Shown: one piece after another, positions 49,764 to 58,941 of the stretch
Position numbering within the stretch: the stretch's first letter is position 1
Layout: every line of letters starts with the position of its first letter
Origin: Ornithinimicrobium avium
GTDB lineage: Bacteria; Actinomycetota; Actinomycetes; Actinomycetales; Dermatophilaceae
NCBI RefSeq assembly: GCF_003351765.1
Contig: NZ_CP031229.1
Location: forward strand, 1,116,001 to 1,180,000
DNA length: 64,000 nucleotides
Reading direction: 5' to 3'
The notes under the pieces: generated by a model
What the model saw: the letters and a program-made list of their open reading frames with translations, nothing else
What the model was told of the DNA's origin: nothing
Databases searched by the model: none
Position numbers and translations under genes: made by a program

Positions 49764-50816
49764 ATGAGCGTCGCCGTGGGATCGGACGAGGGGCTGGCGG
49801 TCGCCACCCGGGGGTTGCGCAAGACCTTCCGCACGCTGCGGGGCACGCGCGTGGCGGTGCACGGGCTGGACCTGGACGTGCCCGCGGGGGGCGTGCACGG
49901 ATTCCTCGGGCCCAACGGCTCGGGCAAGACCACGACCATCCGGATGCTGCTGGGGCTGACGCCGGCCGACAGCGGCACCATGCACATCTTCGGCACCCGG
50001 GTCCCGCAGCGGCTGCCCTCGGTGGTCGACCGGGTCGGGGCGATCGTGGAGACGCCGAAGTTCTTCCCCACCTTCAGCGGCGAGCGCAACCTGCGCCTGC
50101 TGGCCGACGCGATCGGCACGCCCCGCGCACGGGTGGGCGAGGTCCTGGACAGCGTCGGGCTGGGCGGTCGCGGCCACGACCGCTTCCGCTCCTACAGCCT
50201 GGGTATGAAGCAGCGCCTCGCCATCGCGGCCACCCTCCTGAAGTCCCCCGACCTGCTCATCTTCGACGAGCCCACCAACGGCCTGGACCCCGCGGGCATC
50301 TCCGAGATCCGGCAGACGATGCGCCGGCTGGGCGACGAGGGACGCACCGTGCTGGTCAGCAGCCACATCCTCTCCGAGATCGAGCAGATCGCCGACACCG
50401 TCTCGATCATCGGCCGCGGCCGGGTGCTCGCGCAGGGCTCGGTGGCCGGGCTGATCGGCGGCGGGGGCGAGACCGTCGAGGTCGGCGTGCGCCACCCCGG
50501 GGCGGCGGTGCGCATCCTGCGCGAGGCCGGCTTCAGCGCGGAGTGGATGGCCCGGCCGACCGGGCACGACGCCGCCGACGGGCTGCGCGGCTACGACACC
50601 TCCGAGGAGAGCGGGCTGCTCACCGTGACCGGCGCCGAGCCGGCCGAGATCAGCCGCGTCCTGGGCGAGCAGGGGCTGTGGGTGGACCGGCTCCTGCCCA
50701 GCCGCCGCGGCCTGGAGCAGATCTTCCTCGAGCTGACCGCCGGCGAGGGGCTGGACCCGGCGCCGGGCTCTGCCGCCGACCCGTCCGCCACGCCGTCCCC
50801 GGAGGAGTCCGCATGA
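49764..50816 (+). CDS. ABC transporter ATP-binding protein
   Basis: A 350-aa ATPase: Walker A GFLGPNGSGKTTTIRM, Q-loop, signature SYSLGMKQRLAIA, Walker B LLIFDEPTNGLDPAG, switch His in VLVSSHI. The C-terminal ~110 residues are an extra regulatory-type extension found in ABC-2 exporters. GGGAGG precedes the ATG at 49764. The stop overlaps the permease start (ATGA). The pair is inserted between lipB and lipA, which are adjacent in M. tuberculosis. Substrate unknown; exporter of peptide or drug type is likely. Confidence 0.88.
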   Translation: MSVAVGSDEGLAVATRGLRKTFRTLRGTRVAVHGLDLDVPAGGVHGFLGPNGSGKTTTIRMLLGLTPADSGTMHIFGTRVPQRLPSVVDRVGAIVETPKFFPTFSGERNLRLLADAIGTPRARVGEVLDSVGLGGRGHDRFRSYSLGMKQRLAIAATLLKSPDLLIFDEPTNGLDPAGISEIRQTMRRLGDEGRTVLVSSHILSEIEQIADTVSIIGRGRVLAQGSVAGLIGGGGETVEVGVRHPGAAVRILREAGFSAEWMARPTGHDAADGLRGYDTSEESGLLTVTGAEPAEISRVLGEQGLWVDRLLPSRRGLEQIFLELTAGEGLDPAPGSAADPSATPSPEESA

Positions 50817-51787
50817 CCCGCCTGCTGCGCGTCGAGCTCGGCCGCCTCGTGGCCCGCAAGGTCGTCTGGGTCACGCTCCTCGCCGCGGTGGCGATCGTCC
50901 TGGTCACCCTGTTCGGCGTCTTCACCCAGGCCCGGCAGATCGACCACGCGCGGTCCGGCGCGGACGCCTCCTACCAGCAGATGGTGGAGGACAACGAGCG
51001 CATGATCGAGGAGTGCAAGCTGGAGGAGGCCCAGGAGCGCCGGCGCTCGGGCGACCCGTCCGTCGACTTCTCCTGCGAGCAGATGCGTCCACCCTCGATC
51101 GAGGACATGTACGGGCAGATGCCCGCCCTCACCGACCAGTACCGCATGCTCCTGACCGGACTGGTCTACCCCTTTGCCTTCCTGGCCCTGGCGATGGGGT
51201 CGACGGCGGTGGCGGCCGAGTTCTCGCACCGCACGATGGGCACGCTGCTGACCTTCGAGCCGCGGCGCACCCGGGTCTTCGTGGCCAAGGTCGTCGCACC
51301 GGCGCTCGCGGCGGTGCCGATGACCGTGGTCGGCATGGTGCTCGTCCTGCTCGGGGTGCCGGCCGTCTTCCGCTGGTTCCACCTCGACGACGGGGTGCCG
51401 GCCGACGACTGGCGCTTCCTGCTGTGGATGGCGCTGCGCGTGGTGGTGGTCGCGGCCCTCGCCGGTGCCTTCGGCGCGGCCGCGGCCTTCCTCGTCAAGC
51501 ACAGCGGGGTGGTGATCGGGGTGCTCGTGGGCTACCTGGTGCTGGCCGAGGGCTTCATCGGCAACATGTTCTTCTCGGTGCAGCGGTTCCTGCTCGGCCG
51601 CAACATCGACGCGTTCGTCAACGACGGGGCGCAGTGGGAGTCGTGGGACAACTGCACCGGCTTCTCGGAGTGCGTGCCGGTGAAGCACAGCATCACCGGC
51701 ACGCACGGCGCGGTCGAGCTCGCGGTGCTGCTCGCCGCGGTCGCTCTGCTCGCCTGGGCACGTTTCCGGACCGCGGACGTCGACTGA
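50813..51787 (+). CDS. ABC-2 type permease
   Basis: A 324-aa membrane protein with about six helices: VWVTLLAAVAIVLVTLFGVF, then a ~75-residue extracellular loop with two Cys (MIEECKLEEA, DFSCEQM), then VYPFAFLALAMGSTAVAAEF, APALAAVPMTVVGMVLVLLG, LRVVVVAALAGAFGAAAAFL, GVLVGYLVLAEGF, and a final VELAVLLAAVALLAWA. EFSHRTMGTLLTFEPRR is the intracellular coupling segment typical of ABC-2 exporters. GGAGG precedes ATG 50813, overlapping the ATPase gene by 4 nt. Confidence 0.87.
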   Translation: MTRLLRVELGRLVARKVVWVTLLAAVAIVLVTLFGVFTQARQIDHARSGADASYQQMVEDNERMIEECKLEEAQERRRSGDPSVDFSCEQMRPPSIEDMYGQMPALTDQYRMLLTGLVYPFAFLALAMGSTAVAAEFSHRTMGTLLTFEPRRTRVFVAKVVAPALAAVPMTVVGMVLVLLGVPAVFRWFHLDDGVPADDWRFLLWMALRVVVVAALAGAFGAAAAFLVKHSGVVIGVLVGYLVLAEGFIGNMFFSVQRFLLGRNIDAFVNDGAQWESWDNCTGFSECVPVKHSITGTHGAVELAVLLAAVALLAWARFRTADVD

Positions 51788-51859
51788 GAGCCGGACGGAT
51801 AGGCTGACGGTGTGCTGGCCCGCGCGCCGCGGGCTTCGTCGCCGAAGCTAGGAGCACCT

Positions 51860-52927
51860 GTGACCATCGCACCGGAAGGCCGCCGCCTGCTGCGCGTGGA
51901 GGCCCGCAACGCAGAGACGCCGATCGAGCGCAAGCCCGGCTGGATCCGGACCACCGCCAAGATGGGTCCGGAATACCAGGAGCTGCACTCCATGGTCCGC
52001 AAGGGAGGGCTGCACACGGTCTGCCAGGAGGCCGGCTGTCCCAACATCTTCGAGTGCTGGGAGGACCGCGAGGCGACCTTCCTCATCGGCGGCGACATCT
52101 GCACCCGGCGCTGCGACTTCTGCGACATCGCCACCGGCCGGCCCACCGCGCTGGACCGGGACGAGCCGCGCAAGGTGGCCGAGTCGATCCGCACGATGGA
52201 GCTGCGCTACGCGACCATCACCGGCGTCGCCCGCGACGACCAGCCCGACGGGGCGGCCTGGCTCTACGCCGAGGTCATCCGCACGGTGCACGAGCTCAAC
52301 CCGAACACCGGCGTGGAGATCCTCCCGCCCGACTTCGGTGCGGTGCCCGAGCTGGTCCAGCAGGTCTTCGACGCCCGGCCCGAGGTCTTCGCGCACAACC
52401 TGGAGACGGTGCCGCGCATCTTCAAGAAGATCCGGCCCGCGTTCACCTACGACAAGTCGCTGCAGGTGCTGTCGATGGCCCGCGCGGACGAGCTGGTCAC
52501 CAAGTCCAACCTCATCCTGGGCATGGGCGAGCGCGAGGAGGAGATCGAGCAGGCGCTGCACGACCTGCACGACGCGGGCTGCGACATCCTGACGATCACC
52601 CAGTACCTGCGCCCCTCCAAGCTGCACCACCCGATCGACAGGTGGGTCAAGCCCGAGGAGTTCCTGCACTGGTCCGACCTGGCCGAGCAGATCGGGTTCA
52701 AGGGCGTGATGGCCGGGCCGCTGGTGCGCAGCTCCTACCGGGCCGGCAAGCTCTACGCCTCGGCGATGCGCCGGTGGGGCCGCGAGGTCCCCGAGCACCT
52801 CTCGCACCTGCGCGAGCAGCTCGAGGCCGACGTGCCCGCGCGCCAGGAGGCCGCCTCGCTCGTGGCCAGGGGGCTCGTCGGCGACCCGCGCCAGGAGATC
52901 GGCACGCTCGGTCGCGCCGGCTGCTGA
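51860..52927 (+). CDS. lipA: Lipoyl synthase
   Basis: Radical SAM enzyme inserting two sulfurs into octanoyl groups on lipoyl domains. 355 aa with both 4Fe-4S sites: CQEAGCPNIFEC (auxiliary cluster) and CTRRCDFC (SAM cluster). Downstream ILPPDFGA, AHNLETVPRIFKKIRP, YLRPSKLHHP and FKGVMAGPLVRSSYRA are conserved. GTG at 51860 follows AGGAGCACC; an in-frame GTG at 51812 would add 16 residues. TAGGCT near 51800 is a possible -10. Confidence 0.95.
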   Translation: MTIAPEGRRLLRVEARNAETPIERKPGWIRTTAKMGPEYQELHSMVRKGGLHTVCQEAGCPNIFECWEDREATFLIGGDICTRRCDFCDIATGRPTALDRDEPRKVAESIRTMELRYATITGVARDDQPDGAAWLYAEVIRTVHELNPNTGVEILPPDFGAVPELVQQVFDARPEVFAHNLETVPRIFKKIRPAFTYDKSLQVLSMARADELVTKSNLILGMGEREEEIEQALHDLHDAGCDILTITQYLRPSKLHHPIDRWVKPEEFLHWSDLAEQIGFKGVMAGPLVRSSYRAGKLYASAMRRWGREVPEHLSHLREQLEADVPARQEAASLVARGLVGDPRQEIGTLGRAGC

Positions 52928-52970
52928 GCGGCGGCCGGGACCACCCGCGCCACCACGTATCCTGATGTCC

Positions 52971-53762
52971 ATGTCCAGCAGCAGGAGCACCGCCGCCGAG
53001 CCGGCCAAGAAGGGCCTCTTCGGCCGACGACGGAAGGCCAAGGACCCCAACAAGGGTCCGGGCCGCGTCGCCCAGATGCGCCAGGTCTTCACGATGACCC
53101 GCAAGGCCGACCCCGCGTCGGTCTGGTGGATGCTGCTGGCCGCCCTCGCCGTGCTCGTCGTGGCGGTGCTCGTCGGCATCTGGATCGACCAGGTCGTCTA
53201 CATGCTGATCATCGGCCTGCCGCTGGCGATCCTGGCCGCGGTGATCATCCTGGGCCGGCGCGCCGAGCGTGCTGCGTTCGCCCAGATCGAGGGACAGCCC
53301 GGTGCCGCCTCGGCCGTCCTCGGCCAGCTGCGCCGCGGCTGGTTCTACGAGCAGGAGCCGGTGGCCGCCGAGGCCGGCGGCCAGATGCGCGGCATGCGCG
53401 ACCTGCACAACGCCGCGATGGTCTTCCGCGCCGTCGGCAGGCCCGGCGTCGTCCTCATCGCCGAGGGCCCCCGCGGCTCGGCTCAGCGCCTGGCCACCGC
53501 CGAGCGCAAGCGCGTCACCCGCGTCGTCGGCGAGGAGGTGCCGGTGCACACCATCACGATCGGCAAGGGCGAGGAGGACACCACGCTGCGCAAGGTCGTC
53601 CCCACGATGAAGAAGCTGCCCAAGAAGCTGTCCAACGACGAGGCCCTCGTCGTCCAGCAGCGGCTCAAGGCCCTGGCCGGCAAGAACCGCCCGCCGATCC
53701 CCAAGGGCATCGACCCCACCCGCGCGCCGCGGATGAGCCGCAAGGCGCTGCGCGGCCGCTGA
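52971..53762 (+). CDS. DUF4191 membrane protein
   Basis: A 263-aa protein: basic N-terminus (KKGLFGRRRKAKDPNKGPG), FTMTRKADPASVWWMLLA leading into two membrane helices (LAALAVLVVAVLVGIWI and VYMLIIGLPLAILAAVIIL), and a C-terminal soluble domain with GWFYEQEPVAAEAGG and VLIAEGPRGSAQRL. Actinobacterial family (Rv2219) of unknown function, always near lipA. TATCCT lies 7 nt before ATG 52971, so I take this start over the ATG two codons earlier at 52965. Confidence 0.9.
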   Translation: MSSSRSTAAEPAKKGLFGRRRKAKDPNKGPGRVAQMRQVFTMTRKADPASVWWMLLAALAVLVVAVLVGIWIDQVVYMLIIGLPLAILAAVIILGRRAERAAFAQIEGQPGAASAVLGQLRRGWFYEQEPVAAEAGGQMRGMRDLHNAAMVFRAVGRPGVVLIAEGPRGSAQRLATAERKRVTRVVGEEVPVHTITIGKGEEDTTLRKVVPTMKKLPKKLSNDEALVVQQRLKALAGKNRPPIPKGIDPTRAPRMSRKALRGR

Positions 53763-53804
53763 GGGGCTCCGCAGGCGGCACCCCATACCTCGCTCCGGGG
53801 GCGA

Positions 53805-53852
53805 TGTCGCGGATCGTCGACGCGCGGGACCACGGACATCGGCGCTCCGCGA
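53805..53852. terminator. Possible terminator between DUF4191 and the response regulator
   Basis: TGTCGCGGA (53805-53813) and its exact complement TCCGCGACA (53844-53852) enclose a 30-nt loop between converging genes. The long loop makes it a weak candidate. Confidence 0.35.
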
Positions 53853-53876
53853 CAACGCCGGGCGCCTGCTGCGGCC

Positions 53877-54569
53877 TCAGTCCTCGTCGTCCCCGACCGA
53901 CACCAGCCCCGTCCGGTAGGCGAGCACCGCGACCTGCACCCGGTCGCGCAGGTCGAGCTTGGTCAGCAGCCGGGAGACGTAGGTCTTCACCGTCGCCTCG
54001 GACAGGTAGAGACGCGAGCCGATCTCCACGTTGGACAGCCCCCGGGCGATCAGCCGGGCGACCTCGGTCTCCCGCTCGGTCAGCCCGACGGGCAGGGCGG
54101 GCGCACCAGCCAGCGGCCGCGAGGTGAAGCGCTCCAGCAGCCGGCTGATCAGGGCGGGCGCGAGCATCGTCTCCCCTCGCGCCACCACCCGCACGGCGTG
54201 GACGAGGTCCTCGGGGGCCACGTCCTTGAGGAGGAAGCCGGAGGCACCGGCGCGGACGGCCTCGTAGACGTACTCGTCCAGGTCGAAGGTGGTCAGCACC
54301 AGCACCCGCGGGCGCTCCCCCGCCAGCGCCATCACGCGCCGGGTGGCCTCCACACCGTCCAGGCGCGGCATCCGGACGTCCATGAGCACCACGTCCGGTC
54401 GCAGCCGGCGCACCAGCTCCACCGCCTCCACGCCGTCGCCCGCCTCCCCGACCACCTCCAGTCCGCCACGCTCCAGAATCAGCCGGAAGCCGACGCGGAC
54501 CAGCTCCTGGTCGTCGACCAGCAGCACCCGGAGAGGGGCGGGCCGCGGCTCGTGCGGGGGCGACGTCAT
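53877..54569 (-). CDS. NarL/LuxR-type response regulator
   Basis: A 230-aa regulator: receiver domain (RVLLVDDQELVRVGFRLIL, phospho-Asp in PDVVLMDVRMPRLDG, TTFDLDEY, LLKDVAPEDL with the conserved Lys) and C-terminal LuxR HTH (GLTERETEVARLIARGLSNVEIGSRLYLSEATVKTYVSRLL, quoted in parts). ATG 54569 overlaps the histidine kinase stop by 4 nt. Targets unknown; the divergent membrane protein at 55918 is a candidate. Confidence 0.92.
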   Translation of the reverse strand: MTSPPHEPRPAPLRVLLVDDQELVRVGFRLILERGGLEVVGEAGDGVEAVELVRRLRPDVVLMDVRMPRLDGVEATRRVMALAGERPRVLVLTTFDLDEYVYEAVRAGASGFLLKDVAPEDLVHAVRVVARGETMLAPALISRLLERFTSRPLAGAPALPVGLTERETEVARLIARGLSNVEIGSRLYLSEATVKTYVSRLLTKLDLRDRVQVAVLAYRTGLVSVGDDED

Positions 54570-55720
54570 ACCTGCTCCAGGGGAAGGACCGCGCGGACGG
54601 TGAAGCCCGACTCGGTCGGCTCGGAGGTGACGGTGCCGCCGTAGAGCGCGACGCGCTCGCGCATGCCGACCAGGCCGTGCCCGGGCGGCTCCTCCGAGGG
54701 CAGCGCCGGCCCCTCGTCCCTGATCTGCACCTCCAGCGCGTCGCCGCCCACGTCCACGACCACCTCGGCGCGGGTCGCGGCGGAGTGCAGCCGGACGTTG
54801 GTCAGCGCCTCCTGCACGACCCGGTATGCCGTCAGCTCCACCCCGCGCGGCAGCCGGCGGCCCTCGCCCCTCGTCGTCAGCGACACCTCCAGCCCCGACT
54901 CTCCCGAGGAGGCGACCAGGTCCGGGAGGGCGGCGATCCCGGGCTGCGGGGCGAAGTCCACCTCGGCGTCCGGGGCGCGCAGCATGCCCACGAGCCGGCG
55001 CATCTCGGCCAGCGCGGAGGACCCCGTGGTGCGGATGGTGCCCAGCGCCCGGCGGGCGAACTCGGGGTCCTCCTCGACCACCTGCTCGGCGGCCCCGGCC
55101 TGCACGACGATCATCCCTACCGAGTGCGCCACGATGTCGTGCAGCTCGCGGGCGATCCTGGCCCGCTCCTCGGCCACCGCGACCATGGCTCGCTGCCGGG
55201 CCGAGACCCTCGCCTCCTGCGCCCGCACCGCCTCCCGGACGGCGCGGTCCTCGGCAAGCCGCAACGAGTGCCCCGTGAGGAAGCTGAGGATCACGCCGGC
55301 CCAGTGGAAGATGAGCTCGCTCGGCTCCTGCAGCAGCGGGATGTAGAGGTCGGCGGTGCTGACGAAGAGGATCCCGGCCAGCGGCGCGACCCAGCGCAGC
55401 CGGCCCTGCCCGTGGCGCGCCAGCGAGTAGACCAGCACCATGACGGGCACGAGCTGCCCGAAGAAGAGGACCTGCATCTGGCCGCCCTGCGCGATCCCGA
55501 GCACCGGCCACACCAGCAGGGAGGCCAGCGCCAGCCATGGCCGCGCTCGGCGTTGGGTCATCAGGGCGGCGAAGGCGACGATGCCCACGGTGCTGACGAC
55601 CGCCGAGCCCTCCCCCATGACGGACTCGAGCGGCAACCAGACCTCGACCAGGCCCAGGACGGCGAGCAGCGCGGCGAGGGCCAGGTCGAGCGCCCACCGC
55701 GCCCGCGTCATCGTCGTCAC
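54566..55720 (-). CDS. NarL-family sensor histidine kinase
   Basis: A 384-aa kinase with about four to five N-terminal membrane helices (LALAALLAVLGLVEVWLPL, STVGIVAFAALMTQ, WLALASLLVWPVLGIAQ and others), a HisKA_3 dimerisation helix with the phospho-His in ARELHDIVAHSVGMIV, and a HATPase domain ending GHGLVGMRERVALYGG. GTG at 55720, TAGATT 6 nt upstream (leaderless). No large extracellular sensor domain, so it probably senses membrane state (DesK/LiaS-like). Confidence 0.92.
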   Translation of the reverse strand: MTTMTRARWALDLALAALLAVLGLVEVWLPLESVMGEGSAVVSTVGIVAFAALMTQRRARPWLALASLLVWPVLGIAQGGQMQVLFFGQLVPVMVLVYSLARHGQGRLRWVAPLAGILFVSTADLYIPLLQEPSELIFHWAGVILSFLTGHSLRLAEDRAVREAVRAQEARVSARQRAMVAVAEERARIARELHDIVAHSVGMIVVQAGAAEQVVEEDPEFARRALGTIRTTGSSALAEMRRLVGMLRAPDAEVDFAPQPGIAALPDLVASSGESGLEVSLTTRGEGRRLPRGVELTAYRVVQEALTNVRLHSAATRAEVVVDVGGDALEVQIRDEGPALPSEEPPGHGLVGMRERVALYGGTVTSEPTESGFTVRAVLPLEQV

Positions 55721-55917
55721 GAGGTCAATCTAGGGGTGGCGACCCTCTCCTGTCCTCATCCTGGAGTTGACCGCCGTGCCCTCTTCCGGGTATGGAGCAC
55801 GCGCCTGCTCGACCATGGGGTCGGGACCCGCGGGCGACCCGGCGCGACCAGCGGTCTGCCTAACGTCGGGGTCAGCCGACCGCACGGGCCGGCCAGGACC
55901 AGGCAAGGAGCCTTCCC

Positions 55918-56604
55918 ATGACCACCGCCCTGCTCGCCCGCGCCACCGTCGCAGGATCCCTCGCCCTCGCCGCCGTGCTCGCGGCCGTCAGCGTCCTGCT
56001 CATGCCGGACTTCTCCGGCGGCCACGCCGACCGGCTCGCCGCCATCGCGGCCGCTCCCGGGACGGCCACGGTCTCGGCGCTCGGATTCACTCTCTCCCAG
56101 CTCTTCCTCGCCGGCGGGGTCGTGGGCCTGGCGCACCTGCTGGCCGACCGGACACCGGTGCTCGCCTGGACCGGCGCGGTGCTCGTCGTGCTCGGCTGCT
56201 TCGGCCACGCCGTCTACGGCGGCGTCAGCGCCACCATGCTGTCGATGGCGCAGGACCTCTCCGCGGTCGACGTGCACGCCGGGGTGCTGGCCCGCACCGA
56301 GCAGGGCGCCGGCCTGCCGTTCATGGCGGCGGGACTGCTCGGGACCGTCCTCGGCCTGCTCGTGCTGGCCGTGTCGCTCTGGCGCGGCCACGTCGGCCCG
56401 CGCTGGGTCGGGCCGGCGATCGTCCTCTGGGTGGTGGTGGAGTTCGTCGGCAGCGGCTTCTCGCAGTGGACGGGCTATGCGGGCGGGCTGCTCTACGTCG
56501 CGGTGTTCGTCGCGCTCGCGGTCGAGGTGTGGCGCTCCGCCCCGGAGCACTGGCGCACCGCTGCTCGCGCAACCTCGGTGGAGCGCCCGACGGTCTCCGC
56601 CTGA
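55918..56604 (+). CDS. Six-helix membrane protein of unknown function
   Basis: A 228-aa integral membrane protein: ATVAGSLALAAVLAAVSVLL, ALGFTLSQLFLAGGVVGLAH, WTGAVLVVLGCFGHAVYGG, AAGLLGTVLGLLVLAVSLW, WVGPAIVLWVVVEFVG and GLLYVAVFVALAVEVW. I do not assign a family. AAGGAG lies 8 nt before the ATG. TTGACC (55767-55772) with TATGGA (55791-55796) forms a reasonable promoter. Divergent from the two-component genes, so it may be their target. Confidence 0.75.
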   Translation: MTTALLARATVAGSLALAAVLAAVSVLLMPDFSGGHADRLAAIAAAPGTATVSALGFTLSQLFLAGGVVGLAHLLADRTPVLAWTGAVLVVLGCFGHAVYGGVSATMLSMAQDLSAVDVHAGVLARTEQGAGLPFMAAGLLGTVLGLLVLAVSLWRGHVGPRWVGPAIVLWVVVEFVGSGFSQWTGYAGGLLYVAVFVALAVEVWRSAPEHWRTAARATSVERPTVSA

Positions 56605-56636
56605 CCTGGCAAGCACGACCCGCCACCCGGCCGCCC

Positions 56637-56704
56637 ACTCACGTACGGTTCCTGTAGAGAACGACGGATGCATCCCGAGTTCTCGACAAGGACCGTACGT
56701 GAGT
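56637..56704. repeat. 26-bp imperfect inverted repeat between convergent genes
   Basis: Arms 56637-56662 and 56679-56704 pair at 23 of 26 positions (outer part ACTCACGTACGGT is perfect), loop 16 nt containing ATGCAT. It could be a bidirectional terminator or a small mobile palindrome. No T-run is present. Confidence 0.6.
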
Positions 56705-56728
56705 CGCGCGGGGAGCCCGGTCCCAGCG

Positions 56729-58492
56729 TCAGCGCATGAAGAAGTCGCCGCTGACCGCCAGGTCGGCCACCTCATACGCCTGCGTGAGCAGCTCCAGGCC
56801 GTCGACCCCGTAGGTGATCGCACCGTCGGAGTCCACGCCCGAGCCCGACTGCGCGCCGAGCAGGTTGCGCCCCATGACGCGGTCGGCATACTCGTCCGGG
56901 GGCACGCCCATCAGGAAGGCCAGGGTCGGCAGGATGTCGACCTGCCCGCCGGGGTTGTCCACCTCGAAGCCGTCCATGCCGGGCACGTGCACGATCAGCG
57001 GCAGCCGCTTGTCGTTGTCCGGCACCAGCGGCGGCGCCTCGTCGGGGAAGTACTTGTGGATCCCCTCGTGGTCGCCGAAGAAGACGAACGCCGACCGGTC
57101 CAGCCGGCCCTGCTCCTCCAGCGCGCGGTAGAACTCCCCGAAGGCGGCGTCGGTGTAGTGCAGGCTCTGCAGGTAGCCGGCGCCGTGGTTGGTCTCCGTC
57201 AGCTCCAGCCCCTGCAGCTCCGGCGGCATGTCCCACGGCGTGTGCGAGGTGAGCGTCGAGAGGTACATCAGCGACGGCCCGTCGGCGGCGTGCTCCTCGA
57301 GCTCCAGCAGCGCCTGGTGGAACAGGGCGGAGTCGGCCGTGCCCATCCCGATCTGGGTGGTGTCGGCGAAGTCCTCCTCGGAGACGTACTCGTCCCAGCC
57401 CAGCCGCGGGTAGACCTCGTCGCGGTTCCAGAAGCTGGCCACGTCCCCGTGCAGCACCTGCGTGTGCCAGCCGTGGTCCCCGGCCAGCCGCGGCAGCGAG
57501 GCGTAGCCCCGGTTCTCCGGGAAGCGCATGAACGCCGCGCCCGCCTGCACCGGGTAGGCCGAGGCGTGCACGAGCAGCTCGGCGTCGGCGGTGTTGCCGT
57601 CGCGGGTCTGCTGCACGACGTCGGTGAAGCGGATGCTCTCCTCGAGCAGTCCGTCCAGCACCGGCGTCACCTCCTGGCCCTCCACCTCCAGCCCGACCAC
57701 CACGTCCTCGAGCGACTCGACCTGGACGACGAAGACGTCCTTGCCGGCCAGCGCCCCGAACAGGTCGGCGTGCTCCGGCGCGGGGTCCTGGTATGCCGCG
57801 TTGCCGGCGAACCAGTCCTCCACCCGCCGCCGCTCGGCCGGGTCGAGCACCCGGTTGGTGTCGACCAGCTCGGCGTACGCCTCGTGCACGTGCGAGCCCA
57901 GCGGGGAGAGGGAGACGATCCGGGCAGCCGGGTCGGAGGTCATGGTCAGCACCTGCACCGCGAACAGCGCCGTGCCCACGACCGCGACGGTCAGGGCCCG
58001 CCACACGCGCACCCGCACCGGCGCGCTCCGCCGGGCGAGCACCCCGCGCAGCGCGAGCACGAGGACGAGCACGACGTCGGCGTAGAAGAGGGCGTCGACC
58101 GGCCGCAGCATCGCCACGACCGAGGCGCCCAGCCCGTCGAGCGGGGCGTCGGCACCGATCATGGTCACGCTGAGCAGCCGGCCGAAGGCGCGGACGTTGA
58201 CGAGGTCGGCCAGCAGCACGCTCGACAGCACCGCCGCCACGCCCACCAGGTATGCCGTGCGCCGGGCTCCGTGCAGCACCAGCCCGGGCGCGAGCAGCAG
58301 GAGGCTGAGCGGGACGGCGGCCGGGGCCGCGAGCAGGACGCTCCAGCCGGGGCCGACGACGGCCTCGGCGAGGACCGTGGCCTTGACCACCAGCCCGACC
58401 AGCAGGATCGCGAAGGTGCGGTCGACGGGCGCGCGGAGCAGCGCCCCGGCGCGCTCGCGCGCGCGCCCCCGAGCGACGGCCCGTTGCAGCAC
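56729..58492 (-). CDS. LTA-synthase-family sulfatase-fold membrane protein
   Basis: A 587-aa protein with about five N-terminal membrane helices (FAILLVGLVVKATVLAEAVV, WSVLLAAPAAVPLSLLLLAP, TAYLVGVAAVLSSVLLADLV, ADVVLVLVLALRGVL, ALTVAVVGTALFAVQVLTM) and an extracellular alkaline-phosphatase-fold domain from ~230. VVQVESLEDVVV, the nucleophile Thr in QQTRDGNTADAELLV, HTPWDMP and FVFFGDHEGIHKYF give the metal and phosphotransfer residues. LtaS-type enzymes transfer glycerol phosphate from lipids to polymers; the acceptor here is unknown. GTG start at 58492, 5 nt after the RDD gene stop, so they share a transcript. Confidence 0.85.
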   Translation of the reverse strand: MLQRAVARGRARERAGALLRAPVDRTFAILLVGLVVKATVLAEAVVGPGWSVLLAAPAAVPLSLLLLAPGLVLHGARRTAYLVGVAAVLSSVLLADLVNVRAFGRLLSVTMIGADAPLDGLGASVVAMLRPVDALFYADVVLVLVLALRGVLARRSAPVRVRVWRALTVAVVGTALFAVQVLTMTSDPAARIVSLSPLGSHVHEAYAELVDTNRVLDPAERRRVEDWFAGNAAYQDPAPEHADLFGALAGKDVFVVQVESLEDVVVGLEVEGQEVTPVLDGLLEESIRFTDVVQQTRDGNTADAELLVHASAYPVQAGAAFMRFPENRGYASLPRLAGDHGWHTQVLHGDVASFWNRDEVYPRLGWDEYVSEEDFADTTQIGMGTADSALFHQALLELEEHAADGPSLMYLSTLTSHTPWDMPPELQGLELTETNHGAGYLQSLHYTDAAFGEFYRALEEQGRLDRSAFVFFGDHEGIHKYFPDEAPPLVPDNDKRLPLIVHVPGMDGFEVDNPGGQVDILPTLAFLMGVPPDEYADRVMGRNLLGAQSGSGVDSDGAITYGVDGLELLTQAYEVADLAVSGDFFMR

Positions 58493-58497
58493 GCCGG

Positions 58498-58932
58498 TCA
58501 GCGTCCGCGCACGACGACGGTACGGGCAGCGCGGTCGTGCAGGCCGCGGCCGTGGGAGTCCATGATCAGCGCCGGCACGAACAGGCACAGCAGCACCGCG
58601 CGCACCAGCGAGCGGCCGATGGTCGGTGGCGTCCCGGCCGCGACGGAGGCGGCGTGGACGTCGACGACCCGGACGCCGAGGAGCCGGTGGCCCACGGTCG
58701 TGCCCAGCGTGCCGACGAGCACGGTGTTCTCGACGAGCAGCAGGAGGAGGGGGTAGAAGGCCTCGGTCCCGCCGACCTGGCCCCACTGCATACCGAAGAG
58801 GGCGGTGGCGATGAGCTGGCACAGGATCCAGTCGACGAGCAGCGCGAGGAGACGCCGGCCGAAGGGCGCGACGGATCCCACGCCCGTCTCGGGCAGCTCC
58901 AGGGGACGCCCCTGCTGCGTCGGAATCGTCAC
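58498..58932 (-). CDS. RDD family membrane protein
   Basis: A 144-aa protein: FGRRLLALLVDWILCQLIATAL contains the family Arg-Asp pattern; two further helices (FYPLLLLLVENTVLVGTLG and SLVRAVLLCLFVPALIM) and LLGVRVVDVHA complete the fold. It matches Rv2219A beside glnA1. GTG 58932 with TACCCT 6 nt upstream. Function unknown. Its promoter region overlaps the GlnR box, so nitrogen regulation may touch it too. Confidence 0.88.
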   Translation of the reverse strand: MTIPTQQGRPLELPETGVGSVAPFGRRLLALLVDWILCQLIATALFGMQWGQVGGTEAFYPLLLLLVENTVLVGTLGTTVGHRLLGVRVVDVHAASVAAGTPPTIGRSLVRAVLLCLFVPALIMDSHGRGLHDRAARTVVVRGR

Positions 58933-58941
58933 CCCGCAAGG

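Noticed and set aside
48930..50567. Minus-strand extension of the kinase-like gene upstream through lipB and the ABC ATPase.
   Set aside because: The extension is antisense to two well-supported genes and has no recognisable domain.
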